DNA from: Spirosoma fluviale
Lineage (GTDB): Bacteria; Bacteroidota; Bacteroidia; Cytophagales; Spirosomataceae
NCBI GenBank assembly: GCA_945906795.1
Contig: CAMDRO010000018.1
Location: 1 to 40,590 of the forward strand
DNA: 40,590 nucleotides
Direction of reading: 5' to 3'
The notes under the pieces were generated by a model. That model was not told where the DNA came from. It worked only from the letters and a program-made list of their open reading frames with translations, and did no database searches. Numbering within the stretch: position 1 is the first letter of the stretch; every line of letters begins with the position of its first letter. Shown here piece by piece: positions 26,401 through 35,092 of this stretch. The position numbers were made by a program, and so were the translations under genes.

Positions 26401-26981
26401 TCTTTATTGCAACAGAAAAAGAAAAAGCTGAAAAGATATCCATGCAAGAAAACGCCTCTATTTGGATTGAAAATGTAGGGGATGGAAAATTCAAGATTCA
26501 CATTTTGCCCATGATGGCACAAATTTCAGCCATGAATGGAATTCAGGTCAAAGACATCAATCAAGATGGTCATCTGGATATTATGTATGTAGGAAATAAT
26601 TATGCGAATGAGGTCTTCATGGGAAGATATGATGCCTCTAATGGAGGTGTTTTACTAGGAAATGGGAAGGGCAAATTTACTTATCTTGATCAGTCAGGAC
26701 TTTTTGTACCTCAAGATGCCAAATCACTTATATCCATTGATTTAGGCAAGAAAGGCTTAGCGTTTATTGCGAGTCAAAATCGGGGTAAAATGCATGCTTT
26801 TACGAGCTTAAATAATGCCTGGATTCGCATGAGTTTTCCGAAAAGTATTCAAGGTTTTGAATATCAATTTAAAGGATTGAAGCAAAGAGTTGAGTGGACT
26901 TATGGAAGTTCTTATTTAGGTCAAAGTGCCAACGGACAGGCATTTTTACCTGCTGGAGCCAGGTTAATAAAAACCTTTTAA
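23475..26981 (+). CDS. FG-GAP/VCBS-repeat lipoprotein with ASPIC/UnbV domain
   Basis: This 1168-residue predicted lipoprotein has a lipobox 'FFFYGC' (C19). It contains two beta-propeller blocks built of FG-GAP/VCBS repeats, each with calcium-binding DxDxDG-type loops such as 'DFNGDGLLDVF', 'DINADGLLDIY', 'DYDRDGDLDLY' and 'DFDHDGDLDLF'. Between them, around residues 500-590, is an ASPIC/UnbV domain ('GFGAKVEGVFENGERFYYENTPYRGYLSS', then 'IGLGAKRKLKEIRIIWPN'). Proteins of this layout are frequent beside SusC/SusD pairs in Cytophagales, where a role in surface ligand binding or processing is assumed but unproven. It follows the susD terminator and ends tail to tail with the next gene, sharing the stop-codon bases. 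Confidence 0.9.
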   Translation: MKSILISFILVFSFFFYGCKTKSTFEFIPSEDSGITFNNQIVDNDTLNILTYEYLYNGSGVGLGDFNGDGLLDVFFSGSQVDSKLYLNQGDFKFIDISKSAGINTLGRWCSGVSVVDINADGLLDIYVSSTMKNAAKDRENLLFINQGVKNGIPTFNEMATEYGVNDSGYSEHAAFFDYDRDGDLDLYVLIDVIDQQPALFRPKVTDGSYPNTDRLYRCDWSTDLKHPVYTNVSKEAGITIEGFGLGVAICDINQDNWPDIYVTNDYVSDDLLYINNKNGTFTDQAKKYFKHTSLTAMGNEVGDVNNDGLADIVALDMLPKNTERKKQLAPPNNYQTYINSDQFGYTYQYMRNTLQLNSGKQADGSSKPFHEISLMAGISESEWSWCPSLADFDNDGYRDLFVTNGYPRDVTDRDFMLYRANTLQLSSSALMLEQVPVIKISNYAYRNRGDLTFEDVTEKWGLSVPSFSNGAAYGDLDNDGDLDYIVNNINDNAFLYRNNSREEQADKSHYLRVKFKGDQKNVQGFGAKVEGVFENGERFYYENTPYRGYLSSVEPVAHIGLGAKRKLKEIRIIWPNDKMQIIKKPGVDQILTVSINAAKEPYQTLFEVNKPLLKDISDELNLGDVHQEYDFIDFNYQNLMPFKLSQLGPGLSAGDVNGDGLEDFFQGGAKFYSGIFYIQNQAGQFNAKPLEKSISVPKKLGEDLGSLLADFDQDGDLDLYIARGGNEDKLGAASFQDVIYVNDGKGNFTLDALSLPVFTESNAAVRASDFDHDGDLDLFVGGRNVPFQYPKSTTSRLLKNESVKGHIKFVDATQTLAKDLINVGLICDGIWSDYDLNGWQDIILAGEFSDIKILKNDRGRFTLLKATGLEELSGIWTSLSSGDFDHDGDMDYVVGNMGKNTLLRANSKQPVDIWHGDLDGNGVYDLFPFVYFQTADGKMASASLFGKDDVHKMLNQTRQRWVYYKDFGKVTQENFFIATEKEKAEKISMQENASIWIENVGDGKFKIHILPMMAQISAMNGIQVKDINQDGHLDIMYVGNNYANEVFMGRYDASNGGVLLGNGKGKFTYLDQSGLFVPQDAKSLISIDLGKKGLAFIASQNRGKMHAFTSLNNAWIRMSFPKSIQGFEYQFKGLKQRVEWTYGSSYLGQSANGQAFLPAGARLIKTF

Positions 26982-28453
26982 TGGATTTTATTTTCAATGT
27001 AATTCAGCTGTAGGCCGGGCTTTACTTTTCCTTTTTTGGGTGCACCAAACTGGAAGTTGCCCAATATAATGTCTAGATCTCCATCTTGGTCTGCATCACC
27101 GGCATCCATCACCATCCATCTTCCGCCGAAAGGAATATTGAGGTTACTAATTTTGAAATTCAAATTCCCTTGGTTTTGAAAATAAAGAAAGGATTCATTT
27201 TTAGGCATAATGGGTTCCGCATAAAAGGCGATCATGGCCAAATCCAAATCACCATCTAAATCAAAATCTCTTGCGATCGTTTTAGTCGCTCCGTAAACGG
27301 GGTAAAAATATTTTTCTTTGAAATTATTTCGGCCGTCATTCATAAATATATGCACGCCGTGGTAGTTTTTAAGCGTTTTTGAATAATCGGCATTATCTCC
27401 ATTCGTAATAATAATGTCATCCTTTCCGTCTTGATTAAAATCAACCACTTCCATAAAGCTGCAGCCATAAACGGAATCAAAAAGTAAAATGGGTTTTTCC
27501 ATAAATTTCCCCTCACCCTTATTGATGAACAGAGAAACCCCCTCTCGGGATTGAGCGGTAAGGACCAAGATATCAGGTAATCCATCGCCTGTAATATCTT
27601 TGATGGATACATTTCTAGTTCCTGCTTGAATTTTTAATATATTTTTTTTCTTGGTTTTTCCATTGACCCAAATTAATTCACCCGCTTCAAATCCATATTC
27701 ACATATCACAAAATCATCAATCCCATCTTGGTCTATGTCTGAAATCTGTAAGTCAACCGGCCTTTTGAGTGAATCTGCGGCTAATGAAAATTCGCTTTTT
27801 TGGTTCAGGGTAAATAATGAGCCTAATTTTTGATCATTAGGGGACATTTTTCCGATACTTAAAAAATAAGATTTATTACCATGAAAATTTGCATGTACGA
27901 TGGGCCTTTCTGTAGGTATCGTTTTTTTAATTTTTAATTGGGCATCTAAAATTTCAAGCTTTTGATTTCTTTTTCCGATCCAAATTTCTTTCAGCTTTGG
28001 ATTAAATGTGACCGAGGTTACTACGCCTGTAGGCTCCTCAGGATAAATGATTTCTCGGGATGAAAAGTGCAATGTTTCAACGGAGATATTTGCTTTTTTT
28101 GCTTGGGGCAAAGGCTTTTCAGGCGCATTTTCAACATAATAAGCGACGATGGCCTCCCAATCTTTTTGGCTTATTTCGGGTGTTTCAGGATATATACCAA
28201 GATTAGTGGCGCTTTCATATTGCTCTTCAGGAATTTTAGTCAGTAATTCAAAACGGTTGCCAACACCTAATCGAAAGGCCATTTCGGGTAATACACCCTC
28301 TTTCCACGTTTTCTTATCCAACAATGAAGGGTCAGGAAATTTATGGCATGAAGCACAATTTTTTTTCGCCAGTGTCTCCCCTTCAGATTCGGTACCTGAC
28401 TGGCAACTCATGAAAATCAATACTAAAACTAAACTTAAATATAGGTACCTCAT
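26978..28453 (-). CDS. Lipoprotein fusing a cytochrome c motif to an FG-GAP propeller
   Basis: This 491-residue protein has a lipobox 'LIFMSC' (C17) and a heme-c motif C33-AS-C36-H37 in 'KKNCASCHKFPDP'. From about residue 120 to the end it is a beta-propeller of VCBS/FG-GAP repeats with calcium loops such as 'DIDQDGIDDF', 'DITGDGLPDI', 'DFNQDGKDDI', 'DFDLDGDLDL' and 'DADQDGDLDI'. The heme region is short (about 90 residues), and the Met ligand cannot be assigned with certainty. A periplasmic or surface electron-transfer or ligand-binding role is plausible. The ATG abuts the stop of the PBP1A gene with no gap, so it is probably the last gene of the PorW-PBP1A operon. Its 3' end overlaps the convergent FG-GAP/UnbV gene by four bases. 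Confidence 0.85.
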   Translation of the reverse strand: MRYLYLSLVLVLIFMSCQSGTESEGETLAKKNCASCHKFPDPSLLDKKTWKEGVLPEMAFRLGVGNRFELLTKIPEEQYESATNLGIYPETPEISQKDWEAIVAYYVENAPEKPLPQAKKANISVETLHFSSREIIYPEEPTGVVTSVTFNPKLKEIWIGKRNQKLEILDAQLKIKKTIPTERPIVHANFHGNKSYFLSIGKMSPNDQKLGSLFTLNQKSEFSLAADSLKRPVDLQISDIDQDGIDDFVICEYGFEAGELIWVNGKTKKKNILKIQAGTRNVSIKDITGDGLPDILVLTAQSREGVSLFINKGEGKFMEKPILLFDSVYGCSFMEVVDFNQDGKDDIIITNGDNADYSKTLKNYHGVHIFMNDGRNNFKEKYFYPVYGATKTIARDFDLDGDLDLAMIAFYAEPIMPKNESFLYFQNQGNLNFKISNLNIPFGGRWMVMDAGDADQDGDLDIILGNFQFGAPKKGKVKPGLQLNYIENKIH

Positions 28454-30769
28454 TTATTGAATATCAGGTTGTGTGCTTATGGCTAAGGAATCTTGTCCCA
28501 CTTTGCCGCTGCAAGTAAAATCGAAAGCAAAATTATTGGGTTTAATAAAGGGCATTTTTCGGTAACCTTCAATGGCCAATGTGGCATCTGAATAAACGCG
28601 TTCCATGAATTTTGCATAGACTGGCATAGCCATTTTAGCGCCTTGTCCTAGGGCCAAATTTCTAAAATGTATACTTCGATCATCACCACCGACCCAAACT
28701 CCAGCGACAATTTTTTGAGTGACTCCCATAAACCAGCCATCTGAATAATTAGACGTGGTTCCCGTTTTAGCACCTATTTCATTCCCGGCTACAATCGAAG
28801 TTCTCTTTAATCCTTCTGCTGTTCCACCAAGTTCTTGCACCGCACCTTGAAGCATGTAAGTCATTAAATAGGCCGTTTCGGGTTTTATAGCTGCTTTTTC
28901 TATTTGCGAAAATTCCCTTAAAACCGTGCCTACTTTATCCGTAATTTTTAATACTAAAATAGGATCTGTTTTTTCCCCACCATTGGCCATCGTGCTATAA
29001 CCCGTTACTTGATCTATTAATGATACTTCCGAGGCACCTAAACATAAGGAGGGCACTTCATTTAATGGACTATTCACCCCACATTTATGAGCAAATTCGG
29101 CAATTTTAGCGGGCCCCAATTGCTTCATTAGCTTAGCCGAAATGGAGTTGATGGACAATCCCATCGCACGGCGCATCTTTAAATTTTCATAGGAAAATTG
29201 ACCATCTGAATTTTGCGGCGTCCAGGTGCTTCCCGACAAACCATCTTCTTCCCCAAAGGTAACCGGCTCGTCGACCAGCTCATCACATGGATTGATGATT
29301 TCATTCTCAATGGCCGCTCCATAGACAAAAGGTTTGAAGGTGGAACCCGGTTGGCGCCTACTTTGCGAAATATGGTCAAACTTGAAATACTTGTAATTAA
29401 TTCCACCAATCCACGCTTTTACATGGCCATTGGTAGGATCCATGGCCATAAAACCACAGTTTAAAATCTTTTTATAATAGCGCAAGGAATCCATGGAACT
29501 GAAAGTGGTGTCAATATCTCCTTGGTACGAAAAAACGGTCATTTTAATGGGTTTGTTCAAATCCTCCCACACTTTAAATTCATCATTATCATAGGCATTT
29601 ATTAAATCCCGATAGCGTTGCGTACGCTTCATGGCATCTTTTAAAAAGCCCTTAATTTCCTTCATTTCTTCATTCACCCAGGGATTTCTACCTTGCCAAT
29701 GCGAGTAAAATAATTTTTGTTCCGCCTGCATGTGTTCTCTGACGGACTCCTCAGCATATTTCTGCATCCGCGAGTCAATACTCGTGTATATACGCAATCC
29801 ACTCGTATATAAATTCAGTTGCTGGTCTTCGGGCCTATCTTTATTAATCTCTTTTAAGGTAGCTAAAACTTGTGTTCTAATGGCCTCTCTAAAATAAGGA
29901 GCGGCTCCGGTATTTTGATTTTCTACTTTATAGTGAAGATTTAGAGGCGCTTCACGCATTTTTAGTAAATCATCTTCAGTAAGAAACTCATATTTCTCTA
30001 ATTGACCTAAGACAGTATTTCTTCGTTCAATGGTCTTTTCAGGTCTTACCCGAGGATCGTACAAGGAAGGATTTTGAAGTAGGCCAATTAATGTTGCCGC
30101 CTCAGGAAGTGTAACGTCCTTTAAATCTTTTTGAAAATAAGTCCGACAAGCCACTTGGATTCCGTACGCATTATTGCCAAAACTTACCTCATTGAGATAC
30201 ATGGCCATAATTTCTTGTTTGGTATACCTTCTTTCGAGGCGTATGGCCAATATCCACTCTTTGACTTTGGCAATAACCGTTCGCAAACCATCTACTTTCA
30301 TCAGCAGGCCTATGTACACGGGATCGTCTTCCCCAAATTCCATCGACCGGGTATTAAATAAATTTTTAGCTAATTGTTGGGTTATCGTACTACCCCCGCC
30401 AGCAGTTCCTAGCGAAAATACCACCCGAAACATGGACCTTAAATCAATTCCTGAATGCGAGGTAAAACGCGCATCTTCGGTAGAAATTAAGGTATTTACG
30501 ATGTTTAGGGGCAATTGTTCAAATTCTAGCGGGTTTCGATTTTCCCGAAAATACTTCCCTATTTCTTGGCCATCTTCTGATATAATCAAAGAAGCGGCCT
30601 GGCTTTTTGGGTTTTCTAATTCCTGTAAACTCGGCATTCCGCCAAATAGCCAAAGGAAGTTAAAGTTGACAGCCAACACAAACAAGATCCCGGCAACGGT
30701 ACCTATCATAAAAAACTTATATAGGAATCGGATGATTTTACTGTATTTTCCTTGATCTGTTTCGAGCAT
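28454..30769 (-). CDS. Penicillin-binding protein 1A (bifunctional peptidoglycan synthase)
   Basis: This 771-residue class A PBP polymerises lipid II and cross-links glycan strands in the periplasm. An N-terminal membrane helix (about 20-42) anchors it. The GT51 transglycosylase domain has catalytic E98 in 'ISTEDARFTSHSGID' and 'GGSTITQQLAKNLF' (126-139). The transpeptidase domain has the nucleophile S476 in 'GSTFK' (K479), SxN at 539-541 and a KTG box in 'IGAKTGTTSNYSDGWFMG'. A long insert between the two domains ('QKLFYSHWQGRNPWVNEEMK') is typical of Bacteroidota PBP1A. The gene is two bases downstream of the PorW-like gene and abuts the cytochrome-propeller gene. Confidence 0.95.
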   Translation of the reverse strand: MLETDQGKYSKIIRFLYKFFMIGTVAGILFVLAVNFNFLWLFGGMPSLQELENPKSQAASLIISEDGQEIGKYFRENRNPLEFEQLPLNIVNTLISTEDARFTSHSGIDLRSMFRVVFSLGTAGGGSTITQQLAKNLFNTRSMEFGEDDPVYIGLLMKVDGLRTVIAKVKEWILAIRLERRYTKQEIMAMYLNEVSFGNNAYGIQVACRTYFQKDLKDVTLPEAATLIGLLQNPSLYDPRVRPEKTIERRNTVLGQLEKYEFLTEDDLLKMREAPLNLHYKVENQNTGAAPYFREAIRTQVLATLKEINKDRPEDQQLNLYTSGLRIYTSIDSRMQKYAEESVREHMQAEQKLFYSHWQGRNPWVNEEMKEIKGFLKDAMKRTQRYRDLINAYDNDEFKVWEDLNKPIKMTVFSYQGDIDTTFSSMDSLRYYKKILNCGFMAMDPTNGHVKAWIGGINYKYFKFDHISQSRRQPGSTFKPFVYGAAIENEIINPCDELVDEPVTFGEEDGLSGSTWTPQNSDGQFSYENLKMRRAMGLSINSISAKLMKQLGPAKIAEFAHKCGVNSPLNEVPSLCLGASEVSLIDQVTGYSTMANGGEKTDPILVLKITDKVGTVLREFSQIEKAAIKPETAYLMTYMLQGAVQELGGTAEGLKRTSIVAGNEIGAKTGTTSNYSDGWFMGVTQKIVAGVWVGGDDRSIHFRNLALGQGAKMAMPVYAKFMERVYSDATLAIEGYRKMPFIKPNNFAFDFTCSGKVGQDSLAISTQPDIQ

Positions 30770-30771
30770 TG

Positions 30772-32871
30772 TTAACGGATATTTTGGTTTAATGCTTTTA
30801 AAAGTGCATCTGCCTCAGGTTTCAATGGACTTTGCGGATATATTTGAATGAATTTTTTCAATTGCATTGAATATTCGCTAATGTCCTTGATTCCACCTTT
30901 ACAAAGCGCCATTAAAAATACGATTTTATCTTCCAATTTACTATTTGGATATTTATTTTGAATGTTTTGACATGAAGAATAGCAGATGTCAAATTCCCTA
31001 GCGACATATAAATAATAAGCTTTTTCGTATGCTTTTTGCGCCTCTTCTTCCTTGTTTTGACTCAGGTTTCCCGTTTCTAATTTTAAAATTAATTGTCGGA
31101 AATAGGAATCAGGATACCTTTGGGCTAATTTTTCTCGATAAAGTTTTCTTTCGCTTGAGCTAGATAAATAAAGTAAGTACAAGCTTTCAGCTTCAAATTC
31201 CGTGCTGGGGAATCGATCTAATAAGGTAAGTAATTTAGCTTGAGCTAATTCATTGATGCCAATTTCTAATTGGGTAAACTTAGCAAGTTTAAACAGGGAT
31301 TGCTCAATTTTTTTATTAGAATTCGTAATTTGAAGAGGATTTCTCGGAATAGTTGCCAGCCATTTTTGCAAGGAATCCTCAGATATTGCCGAGTTCAAAT
31401 CAGGGTTATTTGTTTTTTTTGCAACTGCGACCGATGGAGAAATAATTTCAGATCCGGTACTTGCGTTCTTATTTTTTCGATTCCAAAAATCCTCCAATGT
31501 CCTATTCCCCCACTTAAAATTGAATTCTTGCGAACCTTGAATCCTTGCCATATCATTGTAAAAATAAAAGCTTTGTTGTTCAGGGCTAGTCGGCCTTCTG
31601 GTATAAGTGGCCACAGTATTAGCCTTGATTTCTGTTTTTTTCTGGAGCGAATCTAATTTTTTTGTTTTAGCCAGTACATACTTTTGATATATTTGACTTA
31701 ACTCTTCGGTTGACTTTCTGCCCATGATTTGCAAAGAATCCTCCACGATGATGACGTTATTTAATTGATTAAAAGTGGCCCAATTTTTCTTTAATTTTTG
31801 ATCGGAATTAAATTCGATGTGAGAGGATGGTAAAAACGTAGCTGCACTATCAAAATATAGGGCAGCTTCTGGGTAACGTTTCAGAGGACTGACAAATAAT
31901 TGACCCAATTTTAAATACAATTCTCCTTTGTTGGGATTGTTGTTGCTCGCTTTCGACCAATATTCCCTCGCTTTTTCAAAGTCTTTATTGGCATAACTTA
32001 TCTGACCTAAGGCCAAATAAATCTCCGATTGCTTGTCGAGATTCTTGGGTTCCTTGAGCATGTTCTCTAAATCCCCGACTTGCCCTGTTAATTTTTTACT
32101 CGCAATTTGAGCATTTAATTGAAGTTCATACGTGGGCTTATTGTTTTTTACTTGGTTGAAGTTTTCTTGGGCTAGGCTATTTTTTCCTTGAGACTGAAAC
32201 AATTGGCCTAGCACAAAATGCAAACGCGCTTTTTGAATCTTTGATTTTATACGCGGTATTTCTTCATTCAGAAGCGCAACAGTGATGGGAATCTCATTTT
32301 TTACTTGGTGATAATAGGCTTTATTTACAATAAAATCCGTTTTTTGCGCAGCATTTAAAGGGACTTCTTTGATGAAATTTTCTACGTTTAAAGCCGATTC
32401 AAAATCTTTTTGGTTGATGTATATTTGGTACAAATAAATTAAGGCACTCGCTTGAGTTATTTCATCATGCTCGATCGAGTTAATGTATTTGAAGGTTTCC
32501 GTGGCATTTTTTATATCCCCCTTGATGAGGCGGCCTTTGCCAATGATGAGGTAGGCGTCATCGATGAATTTGGAATTTTGATGTCGGTCTATCACTAACG
32601 AGGCCTTTCTTATCAGGTTGCCAATTTCATTGCTATGTGCTTGGCCAAAACTAGAATCAATGGGGGGAAATATGCCCAATGGGAGGGAATAATTTTCATT
32701 TCTTTCTTCCCACGATTTTGTTACTAGTTCTTTATATAGTCGATCTGCTTGCCAAATGGCATTGTATTTTGCATTAATATTATGAAATGCCTTTGCTGCT
32801 GGACGCGTGCTTTGTTGGGAACAAGCCCACACGGTCATGATGAAAAAAACTAAGAAGATTATTCTTGGCAT
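30772..32871 (-). CDS. TPR lipoprotein, PorW/SprE-like (type IX secretion)
   Basis: This 699-residue predicted lipoprotein has a lipobox 'MTVWAC' (C17). It is rich in tetratricopeptide repeats throughout ('DDAYLIIGKGRLIKGDIKNATETFKYI', 'ARLHFVLGQLFQSQGKNSLAQENF', 'SEIYLALGQISYANKDFEKAREYW'). The N-terminal 'FHNINAKYNAIWQADRLYKE' matches the opening of PorW/SprE proteins, which link the type IX secretion/gliding motor ring to the outer membrane. The call rests on that pattern, the lipoprotein signal and the TPR layout, and a different TPR lipoprotein remains possible. It heads an operon with PBP1A and the cytochrome-propeller gene. Other type IX genes are not in this window. Confidence 0.68.
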   Translation of the reverse strand: MPRIIFLVFFIMTVWACSQQSTRPAAKAFHNINAKYNAIWQADRLYKELVTKSWEERNENYSLPLGIFPPIDSSFGQAHSNEIGNLIRKASLVIDRHQNSKFIDDAYLIIGKGRLIKGDIKNATETFKYINSIEHDEITQASALIYLYQIYINQKDFESALNVENFIKEVPLNAAQKTDFIVNKAYYHQVKNEIPITVALLNEEIPRIKSKIQKARLHFVLGQLFQSQGKNSLAQENFNQVKNNKPTYELQLNAQIASKKLTGQVGDLENMLKEPKNLDKQSEIYLALGQISYANKDFEKAREYWSKASNNNPNKGELYLKLGQLFVSPLKRYPEAALYFDSAATFLPSSHIEFNSDQKLKKNWATFNQLNNVIIVEDSLQIMGRKSTEELSQIYQKYVLAKTKKLDSLQKKTEIKANTVATYTRRPTSPEQQSFYFYNDMARIQGSQEFNFKWGNRTLEDFWNRKNKNASTGSEIISPSVAVAKKTNNPDLNSAISEDSLQKWLATIPRNPLQITNSNKKIEQSLFKLAKFTQLEIGINELAQAKLLTLLDRFPSTEFEAESLYLLYLSSSSERKLYREKLAQRYPDSYFRQLILKLETGNLSQNKEEEAQKAYEKAYYLYVAREFDICYSSCQNIQNKYPNSKLEDKIVFLMALCKGGIKDISEYSMQLKKFIQIYPQSPLKPEADALLKALNQNIR

Positions 32872-32892
32872 TGGAACCCGTTAAACAATTTT

Positions 32893-32926
32893 CAAATTTA
32901 CAATTATATATATGAAACGGCGCAAA
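32893..32926 (-). promoter_or_regulatory. Candidate promoter for the PorW-PBP1A operon
   Basis: On the minus strand TAAATTTG (32900-32893) is an exact -7 match, and TTTG (32926-32923) lies 22 bases upstream, a little wider than the usual 19-21. The ATG (32871) is 22 bases downstream of the -7 box. Confidence 0.45.
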
Positions 32927-32996
32927 TAATAGGGGAATCCGTGACAAATTTTCAATCTTTTTAATAAATTGACGTCTACTTTTTAAACAGACTATT

Positions 32997-33182
32997 ATGC
33001 AGCCATATCAGCGATTTATTGGAGCAGCCTTTCAGATGTTGGCGACCATTTTGTTAGGTGTTTGGCTAGGTCAATATTTGGATGCATATTTTGGTTTACA
33101 TCAGCCCTGGTGTACCATCAGCTTTTCCTTGGGGTCCATTGCTATTTCTTTATACGCTTTGATCAAAAGCTTACCCAAATAA
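32997..33182 (+). CDS. atpZ: AtpZ/AtpI-family membrane protein
   Basis: This 61-residue protein has two hydrophobic helices ('FQMLATILLGVWLGQYLDAYF' and 'TISFSLGSIAISLYALIKSL'), the compact form of AtpZ/AtpI. These proteins sit next to F-type ATP synthase genes and are linked to assembly of the c-ring or Mg/Ca transport. The Gly-rich first helix followed by Asp-Ala-Tyr-Phe and the Pro-Trp turn match the family pattern. It normally precedes atpB, but here it leads the PBP2-rodA genes, about 7.4 kb from the ATP synthase genes at the window end. The downstream PBP2 frame overlaps it only if an upstream ATG is chosen. Confidence 0.82.
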   Translation: MQPYQRFIGAAFQMLATILLGVWLGQYLDAYFGLHQPWCTISFSLGSIAISLYALIKSLPK

Positions 33183-33232
33183 ATCGCAATATTTCTGTAA
33201 ATTGCTTTACTGTATCCTTAACTAATTTTTAC

Positions 33233-35092
33233 GTGCCAGAAGGTCGCCGAATTATCATTTTTTTATTTTTCCTATTGATTGGGCTTATATTCATAGGTAA
33301 AATGTTTTATCTACAGATGTTTGACTCAACCTATGAAAAAGCGGCCGATAATAATGCGATTCGTAAGATAATCCAAGTGCCATTTAGGGGGGAAGTGTAT
33401 GATCGTTTTGGGAAGTTGATCGTTTATAATACGCCTGTGTATGATTTATACATCACACCTAGAAAAGCCGTCGTAAAAGATACAAATCGTTTTTGTGCTT
33501 TATTTGGTATCACAAAAGGTCGTTTTGATACCTTGACCAAAGAAGCGTGGGCTTATTCACGTGTTAAACCATCGCTATTTTTAAAGCATTTGTCCAAAGA
33601 GGACTTTGCTAAAATTCAAGATGCTTTAGTTGATTATCCGGGTTTTTCTATTTCGACAACCGCCTTTCGTACGTATCAATCCAAGGCGCTTTCCAATGCC
33701 CTCGGCTATGTAGCAGAAATAAATAATAACTCATTATTGGATCAAAAAGATGATTATTACCGACAAGGCGATTACGTGGGAATTTCTGGTTTGGAGGCTT
33801 TTTATGAAGAAGCACTTCGGGGCCAAAGGGGGGTAAAATACAGAATGGTGAATAGTAACGGGGTAGAAAAGGGGGAATATCGACATGGCGATTTGGATGT
33901 CAGTTCGGTTGCCGGACAAAATTTATTCACTAGTGTAGATATCCGACTTCAGGAATATGCGGATAGTTTAATGATGAAAAAGGTGGGAAGTGTCGTGGCC
34001 ATTGAACCTTCTACGGGAGAGATATTGAGTATGGTTTCCGCTCCTTCCTATGATCCCAGTTTATTAGCCGGAAGAAACTTTTCTAAGTATTATCAAATAT
34101 TGGCCCTAGATCCTTTAAAGCCATTAATCAACCGTCCTCCTTCGGCGTATTATCGGCCCGGTTCTGCCTTTAAAATTGTTCAGGCATTGGTCGGATTGCA
34201 GTTGGGTATTTTGACTACGGGATCCGTTTTTACGCATGCAGGCGCTCCGGTTAAATGTCACGTGCACAATACCTCACATAACGATTTGCATAATGCGATT
34301 CAGTGGTCTTGCAATCCCTATTTTTACCATGCATTTCGTAAAATTTTATATGATAATACGCAAGGAGATACTTTTGAAAGGTCTGCGCAAGGACTCCAAC
34401 GTTGGTCCGAATTAGTGGCAAATTTTGGTTTTGGGCGGAAATTGGGGGTTGATTTAGGAAATGAAAAGAAGGGTAATCTTCCCAATGTTGAGTATTATAA
34501 TAAAGTGTATAAGGGGGAAAATAGGTGGAAATTTTCCAATATATATTCGCTGAGTATCGGTGAGGGAGAGTTAGTGGTTAGTCCATTGAAGATGGCCAAT
34601 TTTGCTGCGATCATTGCTAATAAGGGTTGGTATATTCCTCCACATTTAGTCAAGGGCGTGGGCGATAAAAAGACGATTGACACTTTTTATAAAACGCCTG
34701 TGTCGGTGGGGATCGATGCCAAACATTTTAATGTCGTCCATGAAGGCATGCGTGATGCGGTTTTACATGGCACAGTGGGGAGGGAGGGAAAAATTCCTGA
34801 CATTGTCATGTGTGGAAAAACAGGAACCTCTCAAAATCAAAAGGGCAAAGATCATTCTGTTTTTATCGCCTTTGCGCCCAAAGATAATCCCAAGATAGCC
34901 ATTGCCGTATTTGTAGAAAATGCCGGGTTTGGAGGTTTTGCGGCTGCCCCCATCGCCTCATTGATTATCGAAAAATATTTAAAAGGCCGAGTGGATAGAA
35001 AAGATATTGAGACTAAATTTATGAACATGAGCTATTTAGCCAATGTTACTTATAATCGTAGAATAGTTAAAAAGGATTCATTAAAACGATGA
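33233..35092 (+). CDS. mrdA: Penicillin-binding protein 2 (elongasome transpeptidase)
   Basis: The protein has 619 residues from a GTG at 33233. The frame is open back to an ATG at 33062, but that start would overlap the atpZ gene and add 57 atypical residues, whereas GTG places the membrane anchor ('RRIIIFLFFLLIGLIFIGKMFYLQ') at the N-terminus. It is a class B PBP that cross-links peptidoglycan during side-wall growth with RodA. A dimerisation domain ('FRGEVYDRFGKLIVYNTPVYDLYI') is followed by the transpeptidase domain with S311-AFK314, S359-C-N361 and K529-TG. Its stop overlaps the rodA start by four bases (ATGA), consistent with a PBP2-RodA complex made in equal amounts. Confidence 0.93.
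   Translation: MPEGRRIIIFLFFLLIGLIFIGKMFYLQMFDSTYEKAADNNAIRKIIQVPFRGEVYDRFGKLIVYNTPVYDLYITPRKAVVKDTNRFCALFGITKGRFDTLTKEAWAYSRVKPSLFLKHLSKEDFAKIQDALVDYPGFSISTTAFRTYQSKALSNALGYVAEINNNSLLDQKDDYYRQGDYVGISGLEAFYEEALRGQRGVKYRMVNSNGVEKGEYRHGDLDVSSVAGQNLFTSVDIRLQEYADSLMMKKVGSVVAIEPSTGEILSMVSAPSYDPSLLAGRNFSKYYQILALDPLKPLINRPPSAYYRPGSAFKIVQALVGLQLGILTTGSVFTHAGAPVKCHVHNTSHNDLHNAIQWSCNPYFYHAFRKILYDNTQGDTFERSAQGLQRWSELVANFGFGRKLGVDLGNEKKGNLPNVEYYNKVYKGENRWKFSNIYSLSIGEGELVVSPLKMANFAAIIANKGWYIPPHLVKGVGDKKTIDTFYKTPVSVGIDAKHFNVVHEGMRDAVLHGTVGREGKIPDIVMCGKTGTSQNQKGKDHSVFIAFAPKDNPKIAIAVFVENAGFGGFAAAPIASLIIEKYLKGRVDRKDIETKFMNMSYLANVTYNRRIVKKDSLKR

Noticed and set aside
30174..30755. Long open frame (193 codons) antisense to PBP1A
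   Set aside because: It lies wholly inside the PBP1A gene on the other strand, its translation shows no domain, and PBP1A has all its catalytic motifs.
33062..33232. Upstream extension of the PBP2 frame from an ATG at 33062
   Set aside because: It would overlap atpZ in another frame and put 57 non-family residues ahead of the membrane anchor. The GTG at 33233 gives a normal PBP2.
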